This document shows positions 15,817 through 23,900 of a stretch of DNA of 64,000 nt, piece by piece. The translations under genes and the position numbers were made by a program. The stretch is taken from NCBI RefSeq assembly GCF_008831035.1, contig NZ_WAJR01000006.1, forward strand, positions 1 through 64,000, written 5' to 3'. The notes under the pieces were generated by a model, which saw only the letters and a list, made by a program, of their open reading frames with translations, was not told the DNA's origin and did no database searches. This DNA comes from Ellagibacter isourolithinifaciens. Its GTDB lineage: Bacteria; Actinomycetota; Coriobacteriia; Coriobacteriales; Eggerthellaceae. Numbering within the stretch: position 1 is the first letter of the stretch; every line of letters starts with the position of its first letter.

Positions 15817-16233
15817 ATGGCAACCACCGGCGAGAACATAAGGCGATATCGAAAGGCGCACGGCTTGAGCGCGGCGCGACTTGGCGAGATGGTCGGCTTG
15901 ACCGAGAGCGCGATCCTCCACTACGAAAGAGGGATAAGAACGCCCGGCGAAAGCCAGCTGGAGAAGATCGCCCATGCCCTCGACGTGTCGCCGAGGATGC
16001 TCGAAGACCACAAGATAGAAAGCGCGAGGGACTTAGTGGGAGCACTGCTCCAGCTCGAAGACGAGTTCGGACTCGTTCCCGACATGTGCGACGGCGGCCT
16101 CTGGATCGACCCGAAAGCAAAGAACGCCCAGAAAACCGTCGAGGCGATAGGCGCATGGGGCGAGATCCGTCACCGCTTGATAACGGGCGAGATCACCCAG
16201 GAGGAATACAACGCCTGGAAGAGGAAGTTCTAA
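15817..16233 (+). CDS. XRE-family transcriptional regulator
   Basis: A 138-aa protein diverging from the polymerase gene. Residues 1-62 are a Cro/C1-type helix-turn-helix (RKAHGLSAARLGEMVGLTES, followed by Y-E-R-G). The C-terminal half, with RHRLITGEITQEEYNAWKRKF, is a short helical domain that could mediate dimer contacts. The ATG at 15817 is preferred over a TTG at 15805; neither has a strong ribosome site. It probably controls mobile-element genes or the neighbouring SOS unit. The target is unknown. Confidence 0.75.
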   Translation: MATTGENIRRYRKAHGLSAARLGEMVGLTESAILHYERGIRTPGESQLEKIAHALDVSPRMLEDHKIESARDLVGALLQLEDEFGLVPDMCDGGLWIDPKAKNAQKTVEAIGAWGEIRHRLITGEITQEEYNAWKRKF

Positions 16234-16280
16234 GAGAAGAGAAACCGAGCAGCTTGGTTTGAGGCTACTCGGCTAAGCGA

Positions 16281-16493
16281 TCAAACTTCCTGAAAAGCGC
16301 TATTTAGGTCTTTGGCGCAGCTTTCAAGGATGCTTCTTATGGCTGCCAGCTCCGACGATGTGACGGTACCGTCATCCCCGGCCTTCTCCTCCAGCAAAAG
16401 GAGCAATGAGGCTGCACCTTCTATCTTCTCGGCTGACTCGACCACGGCGTTGACCGCACTGGCGGATATTGAATAGTCTTTCTCGGTTGCCAT
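16281..16493 (-). CDS. Small helical hypothetical protein
   Basis: A 70-aa acidic, all-helical protein beginning MATEKDYSISASAVNAVVES. Heptad-like leucine runs (EGAASLLLLLEEK) suggest a coiled coil. A weak site, AAAAGGG, lies 12 bases upstream. It is convergent with the XRE gene. The function is not recognisable. Confidence 0.5.
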   Translation of the reverse strand: MATEKDYSISASAVNAVVESAEKIEGAASLLLLLEEKAGDDGTVTSSELAAIRSILESCAKDLNSAFQEV

Positions 16494-16575
16494 CTAGTTG
16501 AACCCTTTTCTTCCCTCCAACCATTGGAAAAGATGGTAGCCGTTGTCCTCAAAAAGAGAGGCATCCACCTCAGTT

Positions 16576-16664
16576 GTCACGCTGTTGGGAAATGTACACC
16601 AAATACCCAATACGGCAGATGCCCCTCTGTCCGGTATTTGGTGTACGTATTCAATTAGCGTGAC
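16576..16664. repeat. 89-bp nested palindromic element
   Basis: Two arm pairs are nested symmetrically: GTCACGCT/AGCGTGAC (16576-16583 and 16657-16664) and GTACACCAAATACC/GGTATTTGGTGTAC (16594-16607 and 16633-16646), with 10-bp gaps on each side and a 25-nt centre. It lies between the small helical protein and the replication gene. It could be a MITE-like insertion, a replication or partition site, or a terminator-like cruciform. Confidence 0.75.
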
Positions 16665-16756
16665 CTATCAATTATATTCCCGATTGGTCTGCCGATGCGC
16701 TTCGGGTGCACCAAGCGACACGGAATGCATGGCTATACGGAAGCCGAAAACATCGA

Positions 16757-17950
16757 TTAATCACTATCCGAACACTTCTCATTGAATAGCTCGAAGAGCT
16801 TCAGGTACCTCTCGTATCGTTCTCTGCACTTTGCCAGGCATCGCTGGAATTGCCTGTCTTTGTCGCATGCTGCATCCAGCTCCTCTTGCGAAGGCCGCTC
16901 TTCCGTCTCGGCGATCATGAGCGAAAGCACGACGCAGCGGGCGCTTTTGAGCTTGTTCCAGAGAGGCGCGAAATCCGGGTCGGCATCGGCAAGCTCCTCC
17001 ATGGTGAGCGGCTTGCCGTCATGCCCAAGCAGGCTCGGCGGTATCGGCTCGTCAGCAAAAGCTTCGAGACCGCCCTCTCCTTCGAGCCAGCGAATGAGGT
17101 TCTTCGCAAGCTTCTTGTCGTCTGCATTTCTCATCCAGTATGCCTTCGCGTAGGCGTCGTAAGCGTGGATTATCTGCTCTGGAGTGTAGCCGTCTGCAAC
17201 CTTTCGCTTCCATGCCTCAAAGCAATCGCGTTTGAACTTGAGCGAGGAGACCGGCTTGATGGACATCTCGCACAGCTCCTCGAAAGGCTCCGTGAACTCT
17301 CCCTTCCTGAAAGCTGTAAAATCGCCCTTCTCCTCTTTGCGGTCTGACTCTGGCTCGGCTTTGGGGGGACAAGAGAGGGGTTTATCTTCATCAGTTCGTT
17401 TATCGGATAAGTAATTTATTGGATCTGATTTCCCAGATATGGTTTTCCCAGATACGGGATTTCCAGATACGGGATTTCCCGTTCTGGTGCTGACCTGGTC
17501 ATTCTTGGGGTCATCTTTATCCATAACAGGAAGAGTGTTCTTCCATTCCACTTCCACGTTGCTGGCGGGGTCGTGCTTGAATTCGGAGAGGATCGCGTAT
17601 CCTTCTTCCTTCAATTCGGTAGCAACGCTCGCATACATAGCCGGGTCATCGAGCGTGATCCATGTGGCCTCTTCGGCCTTGAGGAAGCGCCCGTTCTCGC
17701 TTCGCCGCCTCGCTCTGATTATGTAACCAGCGCCCTCCAACTCCTTGAGCCCGGCTGTCACGGCATCCACTCCATCCTTAACGAGCGTTGCGAAGCCGCG
17801 AATGGTGAAGACCCATTCTGGGTTGTTCTCAAGTGAGCGAATCTGACAGTAGATTCCCTTAGCCTTGAGGCTCAGGGTGTGATCGAAGAAGACCGTGTTC
17901 TCGACGTGGGTAAACGATCCTTTCCCACGGTGCATCATGTTACCCATCAT
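16757..17950 (-). CDS. Replication-initiator-like helix-turn-helix protein
   Basis: A 397-aa protein whose start (17950) overlaps parB. The first 100 residues carry a winged helix of the replisome-organizer type: FTHVENTVFFDHTLSLKAKGIYCQIRSL, then TIRGFATLVKDGVDAVTAGL, which matches the pattern of plasmid and phage initiators (open with LS-x-x-AKG-hY). The central region is low complexity with a threefold VSGNP-type repeat. The C-terminal half is helical (EQIIHAYDAYAKAYW) and may be DnaD-like. It forms an operon with parAB, which suggests the excised element can replicate and segregate. Confidence 0.7.
   Translation of the reverse strand: MMGNMMHRGKGSFTHVENTVFFDHTLSLKAKGIYCQIRSLENNPEWVFTIRGFATLVKDGVDAVTAGLKELEGAGYIIRARRRSENGRFLKAEEATWITLDDPAMYASVATELKEEGYAILSEFKHDPASNVEVEWKNTLPVMDKDDPKNDQVSTRTGNPVSGNPVSGKTISGKSDPINYLSDKRTDEDKPLSCPPKAEPESDRKEEKGDFTAFRKGEFTEPFEELCEMSIKPVSSLKFKRDCFEAWKRKVADGYTPEQIIHAYDAYAKAYWMRNADDKKLAKNLIRWLEGEGGLEAFADEPIPPSLLGHDGKPLTMEELADADPDFAPLWNKLKSARCVVLSLMIAETEERPSQEELDAACDKDRQFQRCLAKCRERYERYLKLFELFNEKCSDSD
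17428..17480. repeat. Short in-frame tandem repeat inside the replication gene
   Basis: Three to four imperfect copies of a 15-nt unit (TTTCCCAGATACGGG type) encode NPVSG-NPVSG-KTISG in the linker of the replication protein. The length is a multiple of three, so copy changes keep the frame. Initiators are sometimes regulated by iterons inside their own gene; whether this is one is unknown. Confidence 0.6.
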
Positions 17951-18899
17951 GCACCTCTTCCTCGGCCAGGCAGTCGCGCTTTGTCTCGGCTGCTTCAAGT
18001 AGCTCCAAGGCTTTGATGATGCGCGCGTTCATCTCCATATTGCTCATGCCTTCTTTGAAGAAGCGCGAGATGCTCTTCCTTGGGATCTTGAACTGCTCAA
18101 CCTGATTGGGCTTTTCCTCTTCCATAATGGAGTGGACAAGCGCTGACGTTAGGGTTCCTTCTTCCGAGTAGCGGCGCATCTTGACTGCTTGGGCATGGGA
18201 CGGCGTGCAGGCTTGAGAGCCGATCGCTTCGAGGAGCCATTGCTGCTCGTCCTTTTTGAGGTAGCTGATTGCTATCGCTGGCTGCATCTTCATGCGCCCC
18301 TCATCCACGAGAGCAAGCAGTTCCGGTATGAGATTGGTAAGGCGAATGTAGCGCCGGATCATATCCTTGCTAACGCCCAGCTCTTCAGCCAAGATATCTC
18401 TCGACTTCCTGCCGCCCGACTTGTGCGCAAGTTGCGCACAAGTTCGGTCGCTGCGGAAACCTTGTCGCTTCATGGCTTCAAGGCGCATCGAATAAGCGAA
18501 TGCCCGTTCGCTCGGCAGGATGGTCTCCCTTTGCAGATTAGAATCCACCATTTCGATGACGGCCTCATCGTCGGTGAGGTCTTTGATGATGCACGGCACA
18601 TCGACCAGCCCCGCTATTTCAGCCGCATGCTTTCTCCTGTGGCCGCTTATGAGTTCGAACGTTCCATCGCTTGCGGCACGCACGGTCAGGGGTGACAGGA
18701 TGCCGTGTTCCTGGATGCTCTCTACAAGCTGTTCCATGTCCTGGTCGTCGCGCACGCCAAAGGGATGGTTGGGGAACGGGACGATTGAGGCAACAGGCAG
18801 TAGCTGGACGACGCTACTTCCCTTCGAGTCTCGCTCGACCTGCGAGGTGAAGAGCTCGTCTACTGACGGAAGGCTAATGTTCACTTTCTTCTTAACCAT
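17940..18899 (-). CDS. parB: ParB partition protein
   Basis: A 319-aa CTP-dependent DNA-clamp protein of a partition system. Motifs: VVQLLPVASIVPFPNHPFGV, SIQEHGILSPLTV, the ParB box LISGHRRKHAAEIAG, then EMVDSNLQRETILPSERAFA and a helix-turn-helix with LAEELGVSKDMIRRYIRL for parS binding. The start at 18899 overlaps the parA stop by 8 nt. It works with ParA to place the excised element in daughter cells, or to spread at its own parS. Confidence 0.88.
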   Translation of the reverse strand: MVKKKVNISLPSVDELFTSQVERDSKGSSVVQLLPVASIVPFPNHPFGVRDDQDMEQLVESIQEHGILSPLTVRAASDGTFELISGHRRKHAAEIAGLVDVPCIIKDLTDDEAVIEMVDSNLQRETILPSERAFAYSMRLEAMKRQGFRSDRTCAQLAHKSGGRKSRDILAEELGVSKDMIRRYIRLTNLIPELLALVDEGRMKMQPAIAISYLKKDEQQWLLEAIGSQACTPSHAQAVKMRRYSEEGTLTSALVHSIMEEEKPNQVEQFKIPRKSISRFFKEGMSNMEMNARIIKALELLEAAETKRDCLAEEEVHDG

Positions 18900-19677
18900 T
18901 GCAGACCACCTCATCCGCAAGGCTGGTGAAGGCGGTCGCAACTTTGCCCCGTTTGTCATAAGCGAAGATGCTTACGCCGACGGCAGGCGTTTCTGCGGCT
19001 GATACGGCCCGGGGGATGATTGAATCGAATACGCGGTAGGCATTGCCGTATTGGTTGCGGATGGTCTGTTCCACCTCGCGAGCAAGGTTGTTTCTGGTGT
19101 CGAAGAGCGTGATCAGTATCCCTTCGACATCAAGAGAGGGGTTGATCTGCCGCTTGACCCTGTTGATGGTCTTCAGGAGTTCGGTCATCGCGGATGCTGG
19201 CAGGAACTCAGCCGAGACCGGAATGAGCACGCTATCTGATGCGACGAACGCATTCACGGGCAAAATACCGAGCGTCGGCGCGCAATCGATAAGGACGTAA
19301 TCGTAGCTATCCTTGATGCAGGAAAGCCAGGTGTTGAGAATCTGCTCGCGTGACATCGCCATGAAGATACCCATCTCCATGCTGGCAAGATCGATGTTGG
19401 CAGGCATTAGGTCGATGCCCTCTTTGTGGCTGAGTATTCCTTCCCTGGCCTGCAGATCTATGCCGTCAATCACCGCCTGGATATGATTGGCAACGGTGAT
19501 CTCTAAAGAATCGGGGTTTGACCAGCCGAGCGATTTGGTCAGATCTCCTTGGGGATCCGTGTCCACCAGCAACACGCGCTTATCGAGTTTTGCCAAGGCA
19601 ATGCCGAGACTGAGCGTTGTGGCGGTCTTTCCTGTCCCTCCTTTTTGATTCGCTACCGCTATTGTTTTGCACGTCAT
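18892..19677 (-). CDS. parA: ParA partition ATPase
   Basis: A 261-aa Walker-type ATPase. The deviant Walker A motif NQKGGTGKTATTLSLG starts at about residue 9, followed by VDTDPQGDLT and YDYVLIDCAPTLG (Walker B). The start at 19677 has GGAGG upstream; the frame is open further 5'. It heads the parA-parB-rep operon, nearest the right attachment site. Such modules stabilise ICEs that pass through a circular or replicating stage. Confidence 0.9.
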   Translation of the reverse strand: MTCKTIAVANQKGGTGKTATTLSLGIALAKLDKRVLLVDTDPQGDLTKSLGWSNPDSLEITVANHIQAVIDGIDLQAREGILSHKEGIDLMPANIDLASMEMGIFMAMSREQILNTWLSCIKDSYDYVLIDCAPTLGILPVNAFVASDSVLIPVSAEFLPASAMTELLKTINRVKRQINPSLDVEGILITLFDTRNNLAREVEQTIRNQYGNAYRVFDSIIPRAVSAAETPAVGVSIFAYDKRGKVATAFTSLADEVVCNG

Positions 19678-19694
19678 GATGCGCCTCCATTCCT

Positions 19695-19715
19695 GTGGCA
19701 TGTGCCACGTCGTGG
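19695..19715. promoter_or_regulatory. Candidate parS / parA operator
   Basis: GTGGCA-TG-TGCCAC (19695-19708) and the overlapping CCACG-T-CGTGG (19705-19715) form two dyads just upstream of parA. Centromere sites and ParA or ParB operators are usually short palindromes in this place. The sequence resembles, but does not match, the common parS. Confidence 0.45.
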
Positions 19716-20246
19716 AGGTCAGACAACCCATTCAATGAATGTGCGAATGAACCGTACGTTTCGCAAATACTGGAAGCGTACTGGAAAATTCGGGGTTGCA
19801 GAAATCGAGAAGGAAATCGAAGACGTTCAGAGGTTTCTAAAAAGCATGTTCTGAACTGGGGATTTAGCGAATGCACATTTCACGTGTTTCGCAATGCTTC
19901 ACCGTGATACCAGCTTGGGAAGCTCGGGCCTTACCACTTGGCGACACCCGCATCAGGTTTCGGATTATACCCTAAGCATCCGAAAAGGGATAGAAGGTTT
20001 TCCGGAAGGCTCCATATTCTACGTGTTTCCTGCGCTGAAGAGGCGGGCCGCGCTTTACTTTTGTCCTTGGGGCGCCCTTTCCCCTTCCCTTGTGCTTCTT
20101 GCGACTTCGTGGCTTTCTCCTCTCGTTTCCCTGCGTTTCCGGGCCGCTTGTCGATGCTGCGACAACGAAATACTTGCATAGCGCAACGAGCGCTATCATC
20201 GAACAAAAGACGAGTCCCATTCGTGAGTTCCATCAGAAGGCAAGCC
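19716..20246. other. Junction region: end of mobile element and chromosomal flank
   Basis: Between parA and the first chromosomal gene there is no convincing CDS. It holds the parA promoter side, the truncated tRNA-Gly with its -10 box, and about 270 bp of low-information sequence with C/T-rich runs before 20247. Confidence 0.5.
19902..19951 (-). tRNA. Partial/chimeric tRNA-Gly(CCC) at the attachment site
   Basis: On the minus strand, GCGGGTG (acceptor arm, 19945-19951), a D-arm with AAGTGGTAA, and an anticodon arm AGCTTCCCAAGCT (19912-19924, anticodon CCC) match tRNA-Gly. The anticodon stem has one mismatch (position 28-42), and beyond TATCACGG the sequence does not form a T-arm or the matching acceptor CACCCGC, so the gene is broken. 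TATAAT lies 12 bp upstream (19964-19969). Tyrosine-recombinase elements often integrate in an anticodon stem-loop, so this marks the right end of the element. Confidence 0.7.
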
Positions 20247-20651
20247 ATGAAAATCACCCCGAACGACGAGCCGTTGCGCTTCGACGGCGATAATAGTTAC
20301 CCCGATTGCACTTGCTGCGGACAGTGCTGTGGGCTGAACGTGCTGGCCATCACGCCCGAAGAGCTCGACGCCATGCACGAGTGCATCGAACGCAAACACG
20401 TGCACCCGATCGACCGCAAAGGCGAGCGCTGCCCGCTGCAGTCCCCTGAAGGCGGCTGCATGATCTGGGAGGCGCGCCCGCAGGTATGTCGCCTGTTCAA
20501 CTGCCATGTTCCGCGTATAGAAATCCTCAAGCAGAACCCTTCGATCGTCGTTCCCGAGGACATTCCCCTGCTTGATTTGACGGAGGAGTTCGTGCGCGGG
20601 CGCTCCGGCTACGAGGCCATAGCCCGCTTGATGCGCACGGCCGCGAGCTAG
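20247..20651 (+). CDS. YkgJ-family Cys-cluster protein
   Basis: A 134-aa cytoplasmic protein of the YkgJ family (putative zinc- or iron-chelating). The signature CTCCGQCCGLNVLAITPEEL occurs near residue 19, with further Cys in RCPLQSPEGGC and VCRLFNC, giving the eight-cysteine pattern of this family. The start at 20247 is preceded by AGAAGGCAAG. An open frame continues upstream to 19938 but crosses the tRNA remnant and is not coding. It is the first chromosomal gene right of the element. The biochemical function of the family is unsettled. Confidence 0.78.
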   Translation: MKITPNDEPLRFDGDNSYPDCTCCGQCCGLNVLAITPEELDAMHECIERKHVHPIDRKGERCPLQSPEGGCMIWEARPQVCRLFNCHVPRIEILKQNPSIVVPEDIPLLDLTEEFVRGRSGYEAIARLMRTAAS

Positions 20652-20751
20652 CTTTGCGCAGACTCCGCGTTATCGCCCTCTCCTTCGCGATCGATTGCGC
20701 GCCGCGCGTATACTGAAAAGGCAAATTAGCGGACGCGTGAAAGGTCTTGAC

Positions 20752-21216
20752 ATGGCAGACGAAAAGCCCGTTGTGGGCATTATCATGGGCAGCAAATCCG
20801 ACATGCCGGCGATGGAGCCGTGCATGCAGCAGCTCGATGAATTCGGAATCTCCTATGAGGTGAAAGTAGCGAGCGCCCATCGAAAGCCGCTCGAAGTGCA
20901 CGAATGGGCGTCAACGGCACACGAGCGCGGAATCAAGGTGATCATCGCGGCAGCGGGCAAGGCCGCGCACCTCGGTGGCGTCGTTGCGGCCTACACGCCC
21001 GACCCCGTCATTGCCGTGCCCATGAAGACAAGCGATCTGGGCGGTCTTGATTCCCTTCTTTCCATGGTGCAGATGCCCTCCGGCGTGCCGGTTGCCTGTG
21101 TCGCCATCAACGGCGCAAAGAACGCCGCCATCCTCGCCGTGCAGATGCTCGGCACCAATTGCGATGGCTGCCGCCAGAAAATCATCGACTTCAAGGCGGC
21201 CATGGCCGAGGCGTAG
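20752..21216 (+). CDS. purE: PurE, N5-carboxyaminoimidazole ribonucleotide mutase
   Basis: A 154-aa enzyme of purine synthesis that converts N5-CAIR to CAIR. Motifs: VVGIIMGSKSDMPAME (substrate loop), VASAHRKPLEV, AAAGKAAHLGGVVAA and TSDLGGLDSLLSMVQMPSGV, all typical of class I PurE. The start MADEKP at 20752 fits the family length. purK is not adjacent. Other purine genes (purA, purD) lie 11-13 kb away. Confidence 0.92.
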   Translation: MADEKPVVGIIMGSKSDMPAMEPCMQQLDEFGISYEVKVASAHRKPLEVHEWASTAHERGIKVIIAAAGKAAHLGGVVAAYTPDPVIAVPMKTSDLGGLDSLLSMVQMPSGVPVACVAINGAKNAAILAVQMLGTNCDGCRQKIIDFKAAMAEA

Positions 21217-21393
21217 CTCTTCGCGTCACGTGTTGCGTTCTGTGAAACATAAGTGGGCAAATTGTGCGACCTTATGTTTCCAAATATTCCTATGCGAAAA
21301 TACTTCGCGGCATTACATCTCGTGCGGAATCGACGTCTCATGTGCGACTTTGCTTGCCGCTGCCGCACGTTTTCATGTAAAGGGAAGGGTTTC

Positions 21394-22572
21394 ATGAAAG
21401 CTTCTACAATCGCTAAAACCGTTTGCGCGGTGAGCCTGTCCGCTTTGTGCGTGGTCGGCATTACGGCGTGCTCGGGTAATTCAACGTCGGGATCGAAGGG
21501 TGTCGGAGGCGTGGCGGCGACCGTCAACGGTGCCGAAATCCAAGAGGAAGAGGTTACGGCCTCCGTCGAAAGCATTCGCTCCCAGATGTCTTTGACCGAC
21601 GAGGACGCGTGGGGCGAGTGGATGGTCAAATACGACTACACCCCCGAAAAGGTGCGCGAGGAAGTCATCGATTCCCTCGTGACCAAGCAGTTGATTATCC
21701 AGGGCGCCGAGGAGAAGGGCGTCACAGTGAGCGATGACGAGGTGCAGTCCTACGTCGACCAGATGAAGCAGAACTACGCGAGCGACGACAAGTGGAACGA
21801 GGCGCTCCAGGCGGTCGGCATGACCGAGGACGAGTACAAGAGCAACATCAAGACCTCCCTTCTGCAGCAGGGCCTCATGAAGTCCTTCGAGGGCGACGAT
21901 CCTTCTGACGAGGACGTTCTCTCTTATGCCCAGACTTACATTTCCAGCTTCGATGGCGCGAAGCGTTCTTCCCATATCCTCTTCGACGCCGACGACACGG
22001 AAACGGCGCAGAGCGTGCTCGACCAGATTAATGCTGGAACGCTCGATTTCGCCGAGGCTGCAAAGACCTACTCCAAGGACGGCTCTGCCCAAAACGGCGG
22101 CGATGTGGGCTGGGATAAGCTCAACTCGTTTGTGAGCGAATACACCGCAGGCCTTGCCGATCTCTCGAAGGGCCAGGTAAGCGGCCTTGTCACGAGCAGC
22201 TACGGCATCCATATCATCAAGTGCACCGACGAGTTCCACGCTCCTGATGAGCTGACGAGCCTCGATCAGCTGCCCTCCGAGTTCGTCGAGCAGTTCAGAA
22301 GCTCGCTCAAGTCCTCGAACCAGTCGAAGGCCTACCAGCAGTGGCTCTCAGATGCGAAGGACAACGCCGACATCGAGATCAAGGACATGCCGAGCGGGCT
22401 GCCCTACGACCTCGATATGTCGAAGTATCAAAGCGATGACTCCTCCGATAGCTCCTCCACCGATGGGAGCAGCGGCTCCGCCGACAACGAGGTGAGCGCA
22501 ACTGACGCTTCTTCCACTTCGAGCGATACTGCTTCGGACAGCGGTGACTCCGAGACCAAGAAGGCAGCATAA
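21394..22572 (+). CDS. PrsA-like lipoprotein peptidyl-prolyl isomerase
   Basis: A 392-aa extracytoplasmic foldase. A signal peptide with lipobox GITAC (Cys at about residue 25) anchors it to the membrane. A SurA-type N-terminal chaperone domain (VNGAEIQEEEVTASVESI) is followed by a parvulin domain beginning RSSHILFDADDTETAQSV and ending GQVSGLVTSSYGIHIIKC. The tail of about 60 residues is Ser/Asp-rich and disordered. The start at 21394 has AGGGAAGGG upstream. It should help fold exported proteins, including Tat/Sec substrates. Confidence 0.86.
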   Translation: MKASTIAKTVCAVSLSALCVVGITACSGNSTSGSKGVGGVAATVNGAEIQEEEVTASVESIRSQMSLTDEDAWGEWMVKYDYTPEKVREEVIDSLVTKQLIIQGAEEKGVTVSDDEVQSYVDQMKQNYASDDKWNEALQAVGMTEDEYKSNIKTSLLQQGLMKSFEGDDPSDEDVLSYAQTYISSFDGAKRSSHILFDADDTETAQSVLDQINAGTLDFAEAAKTYSKDGSAQNGGDVGWDKLNSFVSEYTAGLADLSKGQVSGLVTSSYGIHIIKCTDEFHAPDELTSLDQLPSEFVEQFRSSLKSSNQSKAYQQWLSDAKDNADIEIKDMPSGLPYDLDMSKYQSDDSSDSSSTDGSSGSADNEVSATDASSTSSDTASDSGDSETKKAA

Positions 22573-22577
22573 ACCAC

Positions 22578-23408
22578 ATGGCTGACAGTCAGTTCGAGGG
22601 AGGGTGCGAAGCGGATTCGCGCCCTCCCTTTCTTTGCTTGAACAATGCAATCGTGAAACGGTCGGGTAAAACTATCTTGCACGTCGGCTCCTTCGAGCTT
22701 GCCGAGGGGGAGAGCATGGCGCTGCTCGGCCCGAACGGTGCTGGCAAGTCGACCTTCATCAAGCTGATCACGCGTGAGATTCTCCCGCTTTACCAGGACG
22801 AGCCGCCAGTGCTTTTCCGCGGGAACGCGCGTGCGACGCTCGAGGACGTGAAGAAGAGCCTCGGCATTGTGTCATCGACGATGCAGGATCAGATCACGGT
22901 GCACATGCCCGCTATCGAGGTGGTCGCGGGCGGTCTGTACGGTTCGCTCGGCGTGCCGAAACGGGTGAACGCGAGTGAGGACGACTATGCGCGCTGCCGA
23001 AAAACGATGGCGACGCTTGGTGTCGAGTCGATTGCAGATCGCGACGTGATGACGCTGTCCACAGGGCAGGCGAGGCGCGTGTTGTTTGCGCGCGCTCTCG
23101 TTCACGACCCCGACGTCGTTGTGCTCGATGAGCCGTGCACGGGTCTTGATCCGCAGGGGATGCACTACGTGCGCCGCTCCATGCGCGCGATCGCGCAATC
23201 TGGGCGCGCGATCCTGCTGGTCACCCACTATGCCGAGGATATCATTCCCGAAATCGAGCGGCTGCTTTTGATCAAGGATGGATCGGTGCATGCGGACGGG
23301 TCGAAAGAGGAGCTCCTGTGCGATGAGGCCATGTCCTCGCTGTTCGATGTTCCGATGAGCGTTGCCGAGGTGACGCCTGGCCATTACTCGCTGACAAGCG
23401 AGTACTAA
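22578..23408 (+). CDS. ABC transporter ATP-binding protein (ModF/YlmA-like)
   Basis: A 276-aa ATPase. Walker A GPNGAGKST lies near residue 52, the signature reads LSTGQARRVLFARAL (instead of LSGGQ), and Walker B is VVVLDEPCTGLD with the His switch in LVTHYAED. A long insert between Walker A and the signature is typical of YlmA/ModF-type soluble ABC proteins. No permease gene is adjacent. It starts 5 bp after the foldase gene, so it may be co-transcribed. The substrate, or whether it is a transporter at all, cannot be told. Confidence 0.82.
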   Translation: MADSQFEGGCEADSRPPFLCLNNAIVKRSGKTILHVGSFELAEGESMALLGPNGAGKSTFIKLITREILPLYQDEPPVLFRGNARATLEDVKKSLGIVSSTMQDQITVHMPAIEVVAGGLYGSLGVPKRVNASEDDYARCRKTMATLGVESIADRDVMTLSTGQARRVLFARALVHDPDVVVLDEPCTGLDPQGMHYVRRSMRAIAQSGRAILLVTHYAEDIIPEIERLLLIKDGSVHADGSKEELLCDEAMSSLFDVPMSVAEVTPGHYSLTSEY

Positions 23409-23542
23409 ACGCGAACGCCCTGGTAGAGTGCGCGTTTTCGTTTTGATCCGCCGCAGCGGGCGGGTTTGCGAGTTTTTGAAAAATATCCTTGTGGACAGAC
23501 AGGGTCTTATGTATAATATTTAGCTGCTGCAATTGGCAAAAC

Positions 23543-23634
23543 GGAGAGATGTCCGAGCTGGCCGAAGGAGCACGATTGGAAATCGTGTATGCCCCAAAAG
23601 GGTATCTGGGGTTCGAATCCCCATCTCTCCGCCA
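23543..23634 (+). tRNA. tRNA-Ser(GGA)
   Basis: A 92-nt class II tRNA with acceptor GGAGAGA/TCTCTCC, anticodon loop TTGGAAA (GGA), a long variable arm, GGTTCGAATCC T-arm and an encoded CCA. Confidence 0.95.
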
Positions 23635-23695
23635 GAAAAAGTAACGCGCTTCGGCGCGTTTCACATATCAGGGGCACAAGCCCCACACCCCATGC

Positions 23696-23788
23696 GGAGG
23701 GGTGGCAGAGTGGTTGAATGCGGCGGTCTCGAAAACCGTTTTGCCCGCAACCCGGGTAACGAGGGTTCGAATCCCTCCTCCTCCGCCA
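23696..23788 (+). tRNA. tRNA-Ser(CGA)
   Basis: A 93-nt class II tRNA with acceptor GGAGGGG and the matching 3' arm, anticodon loop CTCGAAA (CGA), a long variable arm, GGTTCGAATCC and an encoded CCA. It follows tRNA-Ser(GGA) by 61 bp and probably shares its transcript. Confidence 0.95.
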
Positions 23789-23798
23789 CGAACCGACA

Positions 23799-23826
23799 AG
23801 CCCTCGCAATCGCGGGGGCTTTTTCT
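23799..23826 (+). terminator. Terminator after the tRNA-Ser pair
   Basis: AGCCCTCGC (23799-23807) pairs with GCGGGGGCT (23812-23820) with one G-T pair, then TTTTCTG. Confidence 0.85.
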
Positions 23827-23900
23827 GTGCTCCCCTCCCCAAAGCGAATACGGTGGACTACACTGTGACAATCGATTATCGAAAGCAAAGGAGCGACCTT

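Noticed and set aside
19549-19854. 101-codon plus-strand frame near parA
   Set aside because: Antisense to parA for most of its length; no ribosome site and no conserved pattern.
1-19900. Type IV secretion genes for a full conjugative element
   Set aside because: No VirB4-, VirD4- or VirB6-like protein is present in the window; only the relaxase and MobC-like genes are seen.
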